The translations under genes were made by a program, and so were the position numbers. From positions 1 to 64,000 of the forward strand of contig NZ_KB907264.1 of the NCBI RefSeq assembly GCF_000381905.1: a stretch of DNA of 64,000 nt, read 5' to 3'. Numbering within the stretch: position 1 is the first letter of the stretch; each line of letters opens with the position of its first letter. The DNA is from Paenibacillus fonticola DSM 21315. Its GTDB lineage: Bacteria; Bacillota; Bacilli; Paenibacillales; Paenibacillaceae. Under the pieces are notes generated by a model that saw only the letters and a program-made list of their open reading frames with translations, had not been told where the DNA came from and ran no database searches. Shown here in pieces: positions 38,299 through 47,154 of this stretch.

Positions 38299-38446
38299 GA
38301 CAATGACAACACCTCTTTATGAATATTCAACAATACACCATCTATTGAATGGACTATTTCTATATTGTAGTGTAAGTAGTGTGAGGAAAAAAGGAAGTAT
38401 ATAACAGTATAGAGTTGTCAAAAATTCTCCTTAAAGGGGCTGTTCA

Positions 38447-39370
38447 ATGATGTCAATCCGTATAACTGATCAAAAAATCGTTCCGCATTTATGGTACGAC
38501 AAGGAGGCTAAAGAAGCAGCGGAGTTTTACGTTTCCTTGTTCCCGGACTCCCAGATGACGAACGTAAACACGCTACGTAACACACCATCTGGCGATAGCG
38601 ATCTAGTTTCTTTTGAACTATGGGGTCAAAAGTTCATGGCGATCAGCGCAGGACCCTATTTTAAAATCAATCCGTCGGTGTCTATTATGGTTAATTTTGA
38701 CCCATCTCGAGACAAGGATGCGGAAGAGAAATTGAATGAGGTTTGGAACAAATTATCGGATGGCGGTACAGCGCTAATGCCGCTCGATAAGTATCCATTC
38801 AGTGAGAGATACGGCTGGATTCAGGACAAGTATGGTTTGACGTGGCAGTTAATCCTTACCAACCCGGAAGGCGAAGAACGCCCGGCGATCATCCCTTCGA
38901 TGTTGTTTGTCGGTGATATATGCGGAAAAGCGGAAGAGGCAATTCATTTTTACTTGTCCATATTTAAGAACTCAAAGCAGGGACATACTGCTCGCTACCC
39001 CAAAGGTATGGAGCCCGACAAAGAAGGGACGATCATGTTCGCTGAATTCATGCTTGAAAATCAGTGGTTTACCGCAATGGACAGCGCGCATGAACATGGG
39101 TTCAGTTTCAACGAAGCAGTTTCATTCATGGTGTATTGCGATACACAAGATGAAATTGACTACTACTGGGACAAGCTCTCTACAGTTCCTGAAGCCGAGG
39201 AATGCGGTTGGCTGAAAGATAAGTATGGTCTGTCCTGGCAGATCGTGCCGAGAGTAATGGATGAGATGATGAGCAAGGGTACACCGGAGCAGATTGCTTC
39301 CATAACAAAAGCATTTCTTAAAATGAAGAAATTAGATCTTGCGGAATTACAGGAAGCATTCAAAAGATAA
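38447..39370 (+). CDS. Two-domain VOC/PhnB-like protein
   Basis: A 307-residue protein with two tandem glyoxalase-fold domains of the PhnB (3-demethylubiquinone methyltransferase-like) type. Each contains the WYDKEAKEAAEFYVSLFP-like opening and a closing 'KYGLTWQLI/KYGLSWQIV'. ATG follows AAAGGGG. Role unknown; family members bind metal or small toxic compounds. The two halves are clearly related but diverged. Confidence 0.85.
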   Translation: MMSIRITDQKIVPHLWYDKEAKEAAEFYVSLFPDSQMTNVNTLRNTPSGDSDLVSFELWGQKFMAISAGPYFKINPSVSIMVNFDPSRDKDAEEKLNEVWNKLSDGGTALMPLDKYPFSERYGWIQDKYGLTWQLILTNPEGEERPAIIPSMLFVGDICGKAEEAIHFYLSIFKNSKQGHTARYPKGMEPDKEGTIMFAEFMLENQWFTAMDSAHEHGFSFNEAVSFMVYCDTQDEIDYYWDKLSTVPEAEECGWLKDKYGLSWQIVPRVMDEMMSKGTPEQIASITKAFLKMKKLDLAELQEAFKR

Positions 39371-39805
39371 AGGGCTTCGGCCCCCCCAAAAAAAATTCCA
39401 AGCAATAGTTCCTCTGTGCAATAATTTAGCTGCGGCGAAGTGTGGATTTACACATCGACGGTTCGCCTTCATAGAGAAAGCCCGCTCACGGAGCGGGTTT
39501 TCTCGATTTCAAATTATAGACAAATTATAGCTTCAACTTGACTTTGACAATTATTTCGGAAATTTTGAATATGAAGTCTAAATTACTTCACCATTATGTA
39601 AGAAAACTATTACATGCTGGTTTCTTTGTACAGCCGATTCTATAAATTGCAGCAAAACTATCACCTTCTTCTTAAATAAATGAAGAGCAGCAATGTTACT
39701 CAATGGAACTATTTCGATTATTACTTTAGCGGCAGCGAATAATCTCGAGCCGGCAACGGAATATTAAATCGAGAGGCTAATAAGGAATATTAAGGAGGCC
39801 ATGTG
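39371..39805. other. Intergenic region with a terminator
   Basis: 39479-39502 holds a terminator (AGCCCGCT/AGCGGGTT then TTC). The rest is AT-rich, with no convincing gene; a 20-codon frame near 39677 has no support. Confidence 0.6.
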
Positions 39806-39943
39806 ATGTGCCTAAAAGATTTTGAAGGTCGTGCCGCTAAACCGGAAGAAATTGCTGAAATGGTCGTATTCCTATCGTCCGATGCTGCGAGCTTCTGTAA
39901 CGGATATGTTTATGCCGTTGATGGCGGACAAGTTGCTCACTAA
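39806..39943 (+). pseudogene. Short-chain dehydrogenase (SDR), C-terminal fragment
   Basis: GGAGG followed by ATG gives a 45-residue product containing 'GRAAKPEEIAEMVVFLSSDA' and 'GYVYAVDGGQ', the conserved C-terminal end of classical SDR enzymes. The Rossmann fold and the Tyr-x-x-x-Lys catalytic part are absent. It is a gene remnant that happens to have an RBS. Confidence 0.75.
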
Positions 39944-40108
39944 TCTTCTTTAATTTCCGCTAAACAGAGTATTCATACATCAAAGGCCGCTCCACTTAGA
40001 GTGGCTTTTGGATTAAGTCTTCGATCATCTGATAGTAGAATAACTCCTCCGTAATGCGGGTTGGCCATTTTACAAGCTGCTCCCCACGATCCGCGCATTA
40101 TGAATAGG

Positions 40109-40804
40109 CTATGAACCACCATTTTTTTTCGATAACGCCTGAATCGGATACCAAGTTATATGGAAAAGCATATGAACAATAATAGCTGCAAGTAATCCAG
40201 ATTTAGTAAAGGAAATGGATGCACACACGCCTACCCACATATTCCCTGCAGCTGCATAGATATACATTTCCCTTTTTGGTTCTGTTGCGACGAGTTTTAT
40301 TGAAGGGAGGTGGGCAATAGCAAAAAGTAGACTAGAAATGAACACGCTTGTATATAAAGAAAAGCTATAATTTAAACCCATTATTTGCAATACCCACACA
40401 AATAGAGATAGTAAGCCCCAACGGAAGATGACTTCCTCTATAACACCACCATAGAATACTCGGCTTAAAATTCCCATTTGGCGATAGTGACCTTCAATTT
40501 CATTAAAATCTTTAGGCGTGATTTTTGGTTTTAAGTAACCATAGTACATGATGAAATGAATAATAGAACAAATCATACCAATGATAGAGCCTGTGAGTAC
40601 AGCTTCATTGGAATAAAGGTTAAAGCCTGCTCGTTGTGCAGCAAATGCACCTGCCCCAGAAAATAAAATGACCGTTACTAAATGCGCTATTAACCTTTGC
40701 CGATCTGACATATCATCTTTTACGTGTACATCTTCTGTCTTGTACATAAAATAAACGCCTGGAAAACAAATGAGGGCAACAACAAGCCAATTACTCCAAT
40801 CCAT
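40109..40804 (-). CDS. CPBP-family intramembrane metalloprotease
   Basis: A 231-residue membrane protein with about seven hydrophobic helices. Motif 1 EEVIFR (EExxxR) and motif 2 FAIAH (FxxxH) of the CAAX protease/bacteriocin-immunity family are present, so it is likely catalytic. ATG at 40804 is used because it overlaps the end of the upstream regulator gene by 14 bases. Co-transcription with a MarR regulator suggests stress-induced expression. Confidence 0.85.
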   Translation of the reverse strand: MDWSNWLVVALICFPGVYFMYKTEDVHVKDDMSDRQRLIAHLVTVILFSGAGAFAAQRAGFNLYSNEAVLTGSIIGMICSIIHFIMYYGYLKPKITPKDFNEIEGHYRQMGILSRVFYGGVIEEVIFRWGLLSLFVWVLQIMGLNYSFSLYTSVFISSLLFAIAHLPSIKLVATEPKREMYIYAAAGNMWVGVCASISFTKSGLLAAIIVHMLFHITWYPIQALSKKNGGS

Positions 40805-41246
40805 TATTTTCACGCCCTTCCTCTGACATGACAATGGTGTGGAGCTCGTTTACTGCACGTTCGAGCTGATCCATGACATCTGGATGAAGCTTTGAATAAT
40901 ACTCATCCGCTATTTTTTGGTCGATCCTGTTGTATGTATTATATAAGTCAACGCCTTTCTCTCCCATTGTGACAATAATTTCACGACGGGATTTTAAATT
41001 AATCGTACGGACAATATATTTGTTTTGTTCTAGTTTTGCTAAAAGCTGACTAATCGCCCCCGGTGTAACATTCATCTTACTCGCCAAGTCGTTGACTGAT
41101 AATGCAGTATGTCTATATACATGCTCTAGCACCAATGCCTGTCTCGGTGTTAATTGATGACCAATGATTTCTTCATAATGATGAAGTAAGGCATAGTTAA
41201 TTTCATCCAGCTTGGCAAAAATCGATTTCATTCTATCCATTTCCAT
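40791..41246 (-). CDS. MarR-family transcriptional regulator
   Basis: About 151 residues from ATG at 41246 behind AAGGAGGGA. The winged helix-turn-helix reads 'LSVNDLASKMNVTPGAISQLL' with wing 'RTINLKSRREIIVT', as in MarR proteins. It probably represses its own operon, which includes the CPBP protease. Alternating AT-rich repeats TTTAGA/TCTAAA near 41270-41300 (including CTAAAATATTTAG) may be its operator. Confidence 0.88.
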   Translation of the reverse strand: MEMDRMKSIFAKLDEINYALLHHYEEIIGHQLTPRQALVLEHVYRHTALSVNDLASKMNVTPGAISQLLAKLEQNKYIVRTINLKSRREIIVTMGEKGVDLYNTYNRIDQKIADEYYSKLHPDVMDQLERAVNELHTIVMSEEGRENNGLE

Positions 41247-41376
41247 GTAACATAATCCCTCCTTAATAAACCTAAAATATTTAGACATCTAAAATATATA
41301 GATTTATTATATCAGTCCTCACTTACAAACGCAATTCCGCTATCTGGACTGCAAGGAGTAGGAGTACACAGTGTCT

Positions 41377-41718
41377 CTACGAATTTGTTTTTTTCAGCAA
41401 TTCTTTTATTTCCTGAAGCTGTTCTTCCGTCATTTGTTGAGATTGATGAATTGTATTTAGCTTTTCCTCTACTTTCTTTAATCGAAGTTGGGTTTCTTTT
41501 TGAACTTTCTCGGTATTCTTTTGCGTTTTGGAATTATCCATGATGACTAGGATCGTGAGGCCTGCACCAAAGATGGTTAGTCCTCTAGCGATTTGATTTA
41601 AATCCAGTTGATCCATGGCGAATAGGCAATCGGCAAGTCCTGCCCCGATGAGTATACCGCCGATCGTTACAATCCCATTTCGTTTCCATTTATCAGGGAT
41701 ATTTAATGTTTGTTTCAT
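41377..41718 (-). CDS. Small membrane protein with C-terminal coiled coil
   Basis: A 113-residue protein with two hydrophobic helices (about 15-33 and 43-60) and a Lys/Glu/Gln-rich coiled coil (65-110). RBS GGAGATC precedes the ATG. No family recognised. Confidence 0.6.
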   Translation of the reverse strand: MKQTLNIPDKWKRNGIVTIGGILIGAGLADCLFAMDQLDLNQIARGLTIFGAGLTILVIMDNSKTQKNTEKVQKETQLRLKKVEEKLNTIHQSQQMTEEQLQEIKELLKKTNS

Positions 41719-41907
41719 TTATAGATCTCCTTCAGCTAGGTAACAAGTTAATCATTCCTACTATAATATGCTTACTAGTATTCTACTATATAACCCTAGA
41801 TCACGAACTATATCTACAAAGAGAGAGACAGCAAGTGCGGACGGAAAAAAATGCCATATGGTATAATCTAGCTATAATTATTTACTTGCGGGAGGATAAA
41901 ACTTGAC

Positions 41908-42582
41908 ATGGCGATATTGAATAACGACTGGGCGGTTGATTTAGAGCAGGAGTTTACGAAGCCATACTACTTAAATCTACGGCAATTTCTTATTGATGAG
42001 TATCGGACAAGAACGATTTATCCGGATAAATATGATATTTTTAATGCACTGCACTACACATCGCTGGCTGACACGAAGGTGGTTATTTTGGGTCAGGATC
42101 CTTATCATGGACCGGGGCAGGCTCACGGCTTAAGCTTTTCCGTCAAAGAGGGCATAAGCGCACCTCCATCCTTACAAAATATGTTCAAGGAACTGCAGGA
42201 TGATTTGGGCTGCTTCATTCCCAACAACGGTCATTTACTTAAGTGGGCGCAGCAGGGGGTATTACTTCTTAACACTGTGCTTACGGTAAGAGCGCATGAA
42301 GCGAATTCTCATAGGAACAGGGGATGGGAGAGTTTCACGGATAGAGTCATAGAGACGATCAATCTGAAAAATGAGCCAGTCGTATTCCTCCTGTGGGGAA
42401 GCCACGCCCAGAAGAAGGCGGAGCTGATTACGAACCAACGGCATATGATTATCCGTTCGCCGCATCCGAGTCCGTTGTCTACCCATAGAGGATTTTTTGG
42501 CAGCAAGCCGTTTTCTCGTGCTAACGAATTTCTGCGTAAGATGGGGCTGCAAGAAATAGATTGGCAAATTCCTAACTTGTAA
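41908..42582 (+). CDS. ung: Uracil-DNA glycosylase
   Basis: A 224-residue family 1 UDG that removes uracil from DNA. The catalytic water-activating Asp64 lies in [18 protein letters not shown] and the late HPSPLS motif holds the active histidine. The ATG follows GCGGGAGGA. Full length and all motifs intact. Monocistronic; a bidirectional terminator follows. Confidence 0.96.
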   Translation: MAILNNDWAVDLEQEFTKPYYLNLRQFLIDEYRTRTIYPDKYDIFNALHYTSLADTKVVILGQDPYHGPGQAHGLSFSVKEGISAPPSLQNMFKELQDDLGCFIPNNGHLLKWAQQGVLLLNTVLTVRAHEANSHRNRGWESFTDRVIETINLKNEPVVFLLWGSHAQKKAELITNQRHMIIRSPHPSPLSTHRGFFGSKPFSRANEFLRKMGLQEIDWQIPNL

Positions 42583-42594
42583 GAGATGAAATAG

Positions 42595-42627
42595 GAAAAG
42601 CTCTTACCGTAAAGGGCAAGAGCTTTT
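42595..42627. terminator. Bidirectional terminator between ung and the stalk-domain gene
   Basis: AAAAGCTCTT / AAGAGCTTTT stem serves both converging genes. Confidence 0.85.
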
Positions 42628-42670
42628 GAATCTAATTAGGTCTATGTTTTCAGTAGTACTCCGTAGCGGC

Positions 42671-43345
42671 TTACTTGTACTGAGATGTTGTTAACGGAAC
42701 AAATACAGCGCCGTCTTTCTTTGCGGAGGCATAGACATACAATGTATTAACGCCGGCAATATTGACTTCGACCGTAGTCAAACCATCTTCAACTTTAATG
42801 ACGGGAACTTCTTTTAAAACGATATTTTTATCCGCATCTTGAATAACCAGCTCTTCGAGATCTTGACCAATAGCGGCGATTTGCAATTGCAAGGTTTGAT
42901 GCTGCTTTTTAGGATAAAGCATGAAGCTGGCAGAACGATTACCAGTGCCATTATTATAATATACTTCCTTGTAATCTTTTCCCTTATAGACGGTCAAATC
43001 CGGGTCTTTGGTATGATACATGTCTTTAAATCCAACAGATATTGCTGTTCCCTCAGTTTTGTTCCCGAAAATAACAGTCCTGCTTGCCGCATCATAGTCA
43101 ACAGCCACTCCTAGGGCATCTGCGATAGCTTTTGCAGGTATGTAGTTGGCATCGTTATATGTAATTGGTACTACGACGTTTCCTTTAGCATCTCTTAGTT
43201 GCACCGGGGTACCATCCACCGTAACTTTAATATCCGGATTTAAGTAAGCTTTTATTTCTTGAAGTTTAGTGGCAGCGTATGCACCTGTTCCCATGCTAGC
43301 GAGTATTGTCACGCCAAGAATTGCTGCCATTGTTTTCCTCTTCAA
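42671..43345 (-). CDS. Exported protein with copper amine oxidase N-terminal-like (stalk) domain
   Basis: A 224-residue exported protein: signal peptide MKRKTMAAILGV...GAYA (cleavage after about residue 24), then a stalk domain (IKVTVDGTPVQL ... YIPAKAIADALGVAVDYDAASRTV), common in Paenibacillus surface proteins. The C-terminal 100 residues are beta-rich and unassigned. RBS AAGGAGGAATC. Role in the cell envelope is inferred. Confidence 0.85.
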   Translation of the reverse strand: MKRKTMAAILGVTILASMGTGAYAATKLQEIKAYLNPDIKVTVDGTPVQLRDAKGNVVVPITYNDANYIPAKAIADALGVAVDYDAASRTVIFGNKTEGTAISVGFKDMYHTKDPDLTVYKGKDYKEVYYNNGTGNRSASFMLYPKKQHQTLQLQIAAIGQDLEELVIQDADKNIVLKEVPVIKVEDGLTTVEVNIAGVNTLYVYASAKKDGAVFVPLTTSQYK

Positions 43346-43429
43346 ATAGATTCCTCCTTAGTAAATACTTAACTAAGCAAATTATATAAAAATTTAAATG
43401 TTGAGCCAAGAGACTTATTGACTAAGTTA

Positions 43430-43672
43430 CTACGATACAAACCTTTTCTTTTGTTTCAATAATTTGTGATGAGCAAATGTACCTGTAATCCCCTGAAAAA
43501 AGGCATAAGTAATGTAAAGCGTCATAATCATAGCTCCGGCATTTATTTGAGTCGGGTACTCCATGAATTGGAGTGCCTTTGAAAAGACATAGAAACTAAA
43601 TAAACACAGCACATACTCTGCTTATTTTTTAACAACACCAATGGCTAAAATGGCGAGAATTAACGGATCCAC
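43430..43672 (-). pseudogene. Small membrane protein interrupted by an in-frame stop
   Basis: From GTG at 43672 the frame reads VDPLILAILAIGVVKK, then TAA, and continues in the same frame with AEYVLCLFSFYVF and 'MEYPTQINAGAMIMTLYITY' to a stop at 43430. The two parts look like one small membrane protein with a nonsense mutation. No RBS is seen before the GTG, and an in-frame TGA lies just upstream, so the 5' end may also be lost. Confidence 0.55.
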
Positions 43673-43779
43673 AAAACATCAGCCGTGAAACCAGATGTCA
43701 TAGAAATCTGGTATTTTGAAGCTAACGGGAAGTTGGCTTGAAAATCTGGGGAGATTTTTTTAATTGGAGGGATTTTAAG

Positions 43780-44277
43780 ATGTGCACTACATTTACGCTT
43801 CGGAATCATAAATCCATTTTACTGGGCAGAACTACGATTTTTATTACGGGTATGGCTTAATTGTAGCAAGTAAAAGAGGCCTGCGGAAGGAAGCGTTTAA
43901 GAAAAAAGGCCGGATTGGAGCAGCGTGGACATTCAAATACGGAAATGTGACCTTCGCACAGTTTGGACGCGAGCTGCCTATGAGTGGAACGAATGAAAAA
44001 GGCTTGGCCATTGCGATGATGTATCATGAAGACGGGCAATACAGTGATCATTGAATATGTGGATGGAAGCCCACAAGTGATCAAGGAAGAAAAGTACTTT
44101 GCGGTAACGAATACCAGCTTCGAAAAATCGCTGCAATATGCCAATTCATTCAAAGAAACTCCTATACCTAAATTGTCGAGGTGGGTAAATTCTCTTGACC
44201 GTTTTACACTTGCGTATCGTCTCGTGGAAAGTAACCCGGCTCCTCCATTCCGGCTATTCTTTCTTTCGTCTACCTAA
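43780..44277 (+). pseudogene. Choloylglycine-hydrolase-family amidase, decayed
   Basis: ATG behind TTGGAGGG starts MCTTFTLRNHKSILLGR, with the catalytic Cys2 of the Ntn-hydrolase family. One missing A at about 43831 shifts the frame; the correct continuation is 'NYDFYYGYGLIVASKRGL' and FGRELPMSGTNEKGLAIAMM. After MYHED the sequence jumps to 'TVIIEYVDGSPQVIKEEKYF', which belongs much later in such proteins, so an internal part is deleted and the frame changes again. An intact distant relative lies at 47667. Confidence 0.8.
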
Positions 44278-44618
44278 GTCCAACGAGCCGCCCACAGCTT
44301 CATTTCATGGCAAATGACGTGCAGGTCTTGTCCCTTTGGCGTCAGTGAATATTCGACCGTCACGGGTACGGTTGGAAATACATTGCGCTCCAGAACCCCC
44401 TGATCTTCCAGATGCCGGAGCGTACTGGTCAGTGCGCGGGGACTTATACTTGGAATTTTACGCTGCAGTTCCCCGAACCGGAGCGTGCCGCTGAACAGTT
44501 CCCGGATGACGAGAAACGCCCATTTGCCCCCCAGAACGTCTAACGTTTTTTCGATGTTGCATTCAATATGCTCAGGCGTTTTTGGAATATAGCTGCTAGC
44601 CTTTTTTGCTGTTGCCAT
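44274..44618 (-). CDS. HxlR-family transcriptional regulator
   Basis: A 114-residue winged-helix regulator; ATG at 44618 behind CGGAGGAGA. CNIEKTLDVLGGKWAFLVIR and 'RFGELQRKIPSISPRALTSTL' are diagnostic for HxlR. The usual redox cysteine is at Cys20 in this numbering. It is divergent from the aldo/keto reductase gene and probably controls it via the palindrome at 44644-44660. Confidence 0.9.
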   Translation of the reverse strand: MATAKKASSYIPKTPEHIECNIEKTLDVLGGKWAFLVIRELFSGTLRFGELQRKIPSISPRALTSTLRHLEDQGVLERNVFPTVPVTVEYSLTPKGQDLHVICHEMKLWAARWT

Positions 44619-44643
44619 TAGATTATCTCCTCCGATAAACAAT

Positions 44644-44660
44644 ACTATACTTTGTATAGT
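44644..44660. promoter_or_regulatory. HxlR operator candidate
   Basis: ACTATAC-TTT-GTATAGT is a perfect 7-bp inverted repeat with a 3-base spacer, in the divergent promoter region, 15 bases before a TATAAT (44673-44678) facing the reductase gene. Confidence 0.7.
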
Positions 44661-44780
44661 ACCTATACCTCATATAATTAAGTGAAAAACATTTCACTGC
44701 TTCCAATTGTATATGAGATTATATAGAATGAAAAGGGAGACATGAAAAGGGTTGCAACTTTTAATAAGGAGGCCTATAAG

Positions 44781-45719
44781 ATGAAATATAGAAGATTAGG
44801 CGGAAGTGGACTTAAAGTCAGCGAAATCAGCTTGGGCAGTTGGCTTACATATGGAGGTTACGTAGAACGCGAGAACGCGGTAAATTCCATTAAAACTGCC
44901 TATGATCTGGGAATTAACTTTTTCGACACTGCCAATGTTTATGAGAAGGGCGCTGCGGAAGAACTGGTAGGGAAAGCGCTGAAGGCTTATCCGCGCGAAT
45001 CCTATGTGCTGGCTACGAAAGCGTTCTGGCCCATGGGTGAAGGTCCGAACGACCGCGGATTGTCGCGCAAGCATATTGTCGAACAGGCGAACGCCAGCTT
45101 GAAGCGCCTTGGCCACGACTACGTTGATATTTTCTACTGTCATCGCCATGATCCGGAAACACCACTGCATGAAACGCTGCGCGCCATCGACGATCTGATT
45201 CGCCAAGGCAAAGTGTTGTATGCCGGTGTTAGTGAGTGGCAAGCTTCCCAAATTGCAGAAGCGCTTGGCGTTGCCGACCGTTATCTGCTGGATCGTATCG
45301 TCGTCAATCAGCCCGTTTATAATATGTTCGACCGCTATATCGAGAAGGAAGTCATTCCGCTCTGCGAACGTTCCGGCATCGGCCAAGTCGTCTTCTCTCC
45401 GCTTGCACAAGGCTTGCTGACCGGCAAATACACGTCCGCTACCGACGTCCCGCAGGATAGCCGTGCGGCTAAGCTTGATTGGATGCGCAAAGGCATTACA
45501 GAAGAGAAGATTGCTAAGGTTAAGCAGCTTGAAGCGATTGCAGCGGAGCTGGGAATTACCGTGGGCAACCTTGCGCTGGCTTGGATTCTGAGCCATGAGA
45601 ACGTTGCGAGTGCGCTCGTTGGCGCCAGCCGTCCAGAACAAGTAACGGAGAACGCCAAAGCATCGGGCATCGATCTTAGCGAAGATGTTCTGAACCGGAT
45701 TGAAGAAATTTTGAAATAG
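44781..45719 (+). CDS. Aldo/keto reductase (Kv-beta/YghZ-like)
   Basis: A 312-residue NADPH-dependent aldo/keto reductase. 'INFFDTANVYEKGAAEELVG' holds the catalytic Asp and Tyr, and Lys and His follow in ATKAF and FYCHRHD. The ATG at 44781 is chosen because AAGGAGG precedes it; an in-frame ATG 13 codons upstream is less likely. Its start MKYRRLGGSGLKVSEISLG is typical for the voltage-channel beta-subunit-like subgroup. Detoxification of reactive aldehydes under HxlR control is plausible. Confidence 0.92.
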   Translation: MKYRRLGGSGLKVSEISLGSWLTYGGYVERENAVNSIKTAYDLGINFFDTANVYEKGAAEELVGKALKAYPRESYVLATKAFWPMGEGPNDRGLSRKHIVEQANASLKRLGHDYVDIFYCHRHDPETPLHETLRAIDDLIRQGKVLYAGVSEWQASQIAEALGVADRYLLDRIVVNQPVYNMFDRYIEKEVIPLCERSGIGQVVFSPLAQGLLTGKYTSATDVPQDSRAAKLDWMRKGITEEKIAKVKQLEAIAAELGITVGNLALAWILSHENVASALVGASRPEQVTENAKASGIDLSEDVLNRIEEILK

Positions 45720-46085
45720 GAGAGTTATGACCCGTCGAAGAAAGTAGTCGTTATAGACGAAGCGGCATGCTTGAACTTTCGGACATTGGGGCGTAACGGT
45801 TCCTTTCCTGATCATAAAGACAATGGCCGCACTCAAAAGCAATTAGCTTTGAGGCGGCTGTTTATTTTAAATGCTGACCTTTATCTTTTGCTGTACTGTG
45901 GGTCTCCATATATACAAGCATCATACAATATTCTCACTCCTAGTTAGAGTTAGATCATTAGGAGTATCACTTACGATGCTAGCATTGCTTCGCAATGACC
46001 CCGAGAGTTCAACAGGCGTTGAGAAGTGTGAATGTGGTATAATAGATTATATGAGCATATTCATGGGGAAAGGTGGACATACTTA
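45720..46085. other. Intergenic region with terminator
   Basis: 45825-45867 carries a long stem (GCCGC-CTCAAA / TTTGAG-GCGGC) and TTTATTTT, terminating the reductase gene. A TATAAT at 46038-46043 may be the -10 of the Fic operon; its -35 is not clear. Nothing else is recognised. Confidence 0.6.
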
Positions 46086-46307
46086 ATGCATATTAATGTA
46101 ATAAGTCAGAACCACAAAGGAATGATTCGATTGAGAAGATTTTCAAAACGCAAAAAGGCGGCCCTATTGTATGCTCGTTCGTCTCTTGCGATCGAAGGCA
46201 TTTATCTTACAGTAGAAGAAAATCAATTATTGTTAGAGAGAAGTAACGGACGAATGAAGAATTCTGAATTTTTAGCCCGTGCTTTGGAAATTGCAAAGAA
46301 TGTATGA
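46086..46307 (+). CDS. Antitoxin with Fic inhibitory motif
   Basis: A 73-residue protein (start ATG 46086, or ATG 46122 behind AAAGGA). Residues 33-38, SLAIEG, fit the (S/T)xxxE(G/N) inhibitory helix of class I Fic antitoxins such as VbhA, where the glutamate blocks ATP binding in Fic. It overlaps the fic gene by 8 bases. The C-terminal half is helical and may bind DNA or toxin. Confidence 0.72.
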   Translation: MHINVISQNHKGMIRLRRFSKRKKAALLYARSSLAIEGIYLTVEENQLLLERSNGRMKNSEFLARALEIAKNV

Positions 46308-46893
46308 TTATGATGAGTCCCCATACTTCTATCCTGGTACTGAAGTTTTAATTAATATACCTGGGCTTCGAGTACAAAAACAGCTTGATGCCTATGAACG
46401 CTTGGTAACAGCAGATCGTTTAAGAATACTTGCTTTAAAACCATTGAAGGGTAGTTTTAACTTAAAACTCTTATGCGATATTCATAGATTCATATTTAAA
46501 GATGTTTATCCTTTTGCAGGGAAGCTACGTGAGGAAGACATTTCAAAAGGAAGTTTTCGGTTTGCTCATGTGAAATTTCTTCTTGAGCAGACCAATCAGC
46601 TTCTAAGCAAGCTTAGGCAAGAAAAGATTTTAAAGGGCTTATCGAAAGCTGTCTTTATAGATAGGTTGACATATTATCTAACAGAACTAAATGTTCTTCA
46701 CCCTTTTCGAGAAGGGAATGGTAGGGTTCAACGTGAGTTTTTTCGCTGTTTAGCCTTAGAGTCCGGCTATTCTATAAATTGGGCAAATGCTGATGCCGAT
46801 AAAATATTGGATGCAATGATTAAGTCACCTTTTAATAGTACTCGATTAAGAAATGTATTAACTTTACTAATAGAAGAAATGGAGCAACCGTAG
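46300..46893 (+). CDS. Fic-domain toxin (AMPylase)
   Basis: A 197-residue Fic protein with an intact HPFREGNGRVQR motif (134-145), the active site that transfers AMP to target proteins, and an 'FAGKLREEDISKG' flap segment upstream. It lacks its own N-terminal inhibitory helix; this is supplied by the upstream antitoxin, as in class I Fic systems. Start ATG overlaps the antitoxin stop. The gene ends 7 bases before ssrA copy E, so it is probably mobile cargo. Confidence 0.88.
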   Translation: MYDYDESPYFYPGTEVLINIPGLRVQKQLDAYERLVTADRLRILALKPLKGSFNLKLLCDIHRFIFKDVYPFAGKLREEDISKGSFRFAHVKFLLEQTNQLLSKLRQEKILKGLSKAVFIDRLTYYLTELNVLHPFREGNGRVQREFFRCLALESGYSINWANADADKILDAMIKSPFNSTRLRNVLTLLIEEMEQP

Positions 46894-46900
46894 ACATTAT

Positions 46901-46945
46901 GATGGCATTGCCTTCGGACAGGGCTTAGACTCCCCTCGCCTCCAT
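46901..46945 (+). repeat. tmRNA (ssrA) 3'-end copy E
   Basis: GGCATTGCCTTCGGACAGGG, the T-loop region CTTAGACTCCCC and the acceptor CGCCTCCAT correspond to the last 45 bases of copy A. The T-arm is damaged (TTAGA instead of TTCGA). It starts 7 bases after the fic stop codon, and a terminator follows. Confidence 0.8.
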
Positions 46946-46964
46946 TAATGCAATATGCACAATC

Positions 46965-46997
46965 AAATCCACAACCGTATGAGGTTCGTGGATTTTT
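46965..46997 (+). terminator. Terminator behind ssrA copy E
   Basis: AAATCCAC-AACC / GGTT-GTGGATTT stem and TTTTTG, 20 bases after copy E. Confidence 0.8.
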
Positions 46998-47093
46998 GCT
47001 TTTCTTAGATTAAAAAAATGCTGTAACCCTGGGAACTAGTCGAGCCAATATACATACCAGGCCGCTTACAGACATAAAATATTCAAACCACCC

Positions 47094-47140
47094 TTGACAT
47101 AATTTATGTCGAAGTATATGCTGATGACATAAATTATGTC
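47094..47140 (+). promoter_or_regulatory. Promoter with two palindromic operators of the XRE regulator
   Basis: GACATAATTTATGTC (47096-47110) and GACATAAATTATGTC (47126-47140) are two 7-bp-arm palindromes, 30 bases centre to centre, about three helical turns. The first covers the -35 TTGACA (47094-47099); a -10 TATGCT at 47117-47122 lies between them. This is a classic auto-repression layout. Confidence 0.82.
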
Positions 47141-47154
47141 AGGGGTGTTTTCGA

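Noticed and set aside
44796..45842. 348-residue minus-strand ORF
   Set aside because: It is antisense to the aldo/keto reductase, lacks an RBS and shows no family motif.
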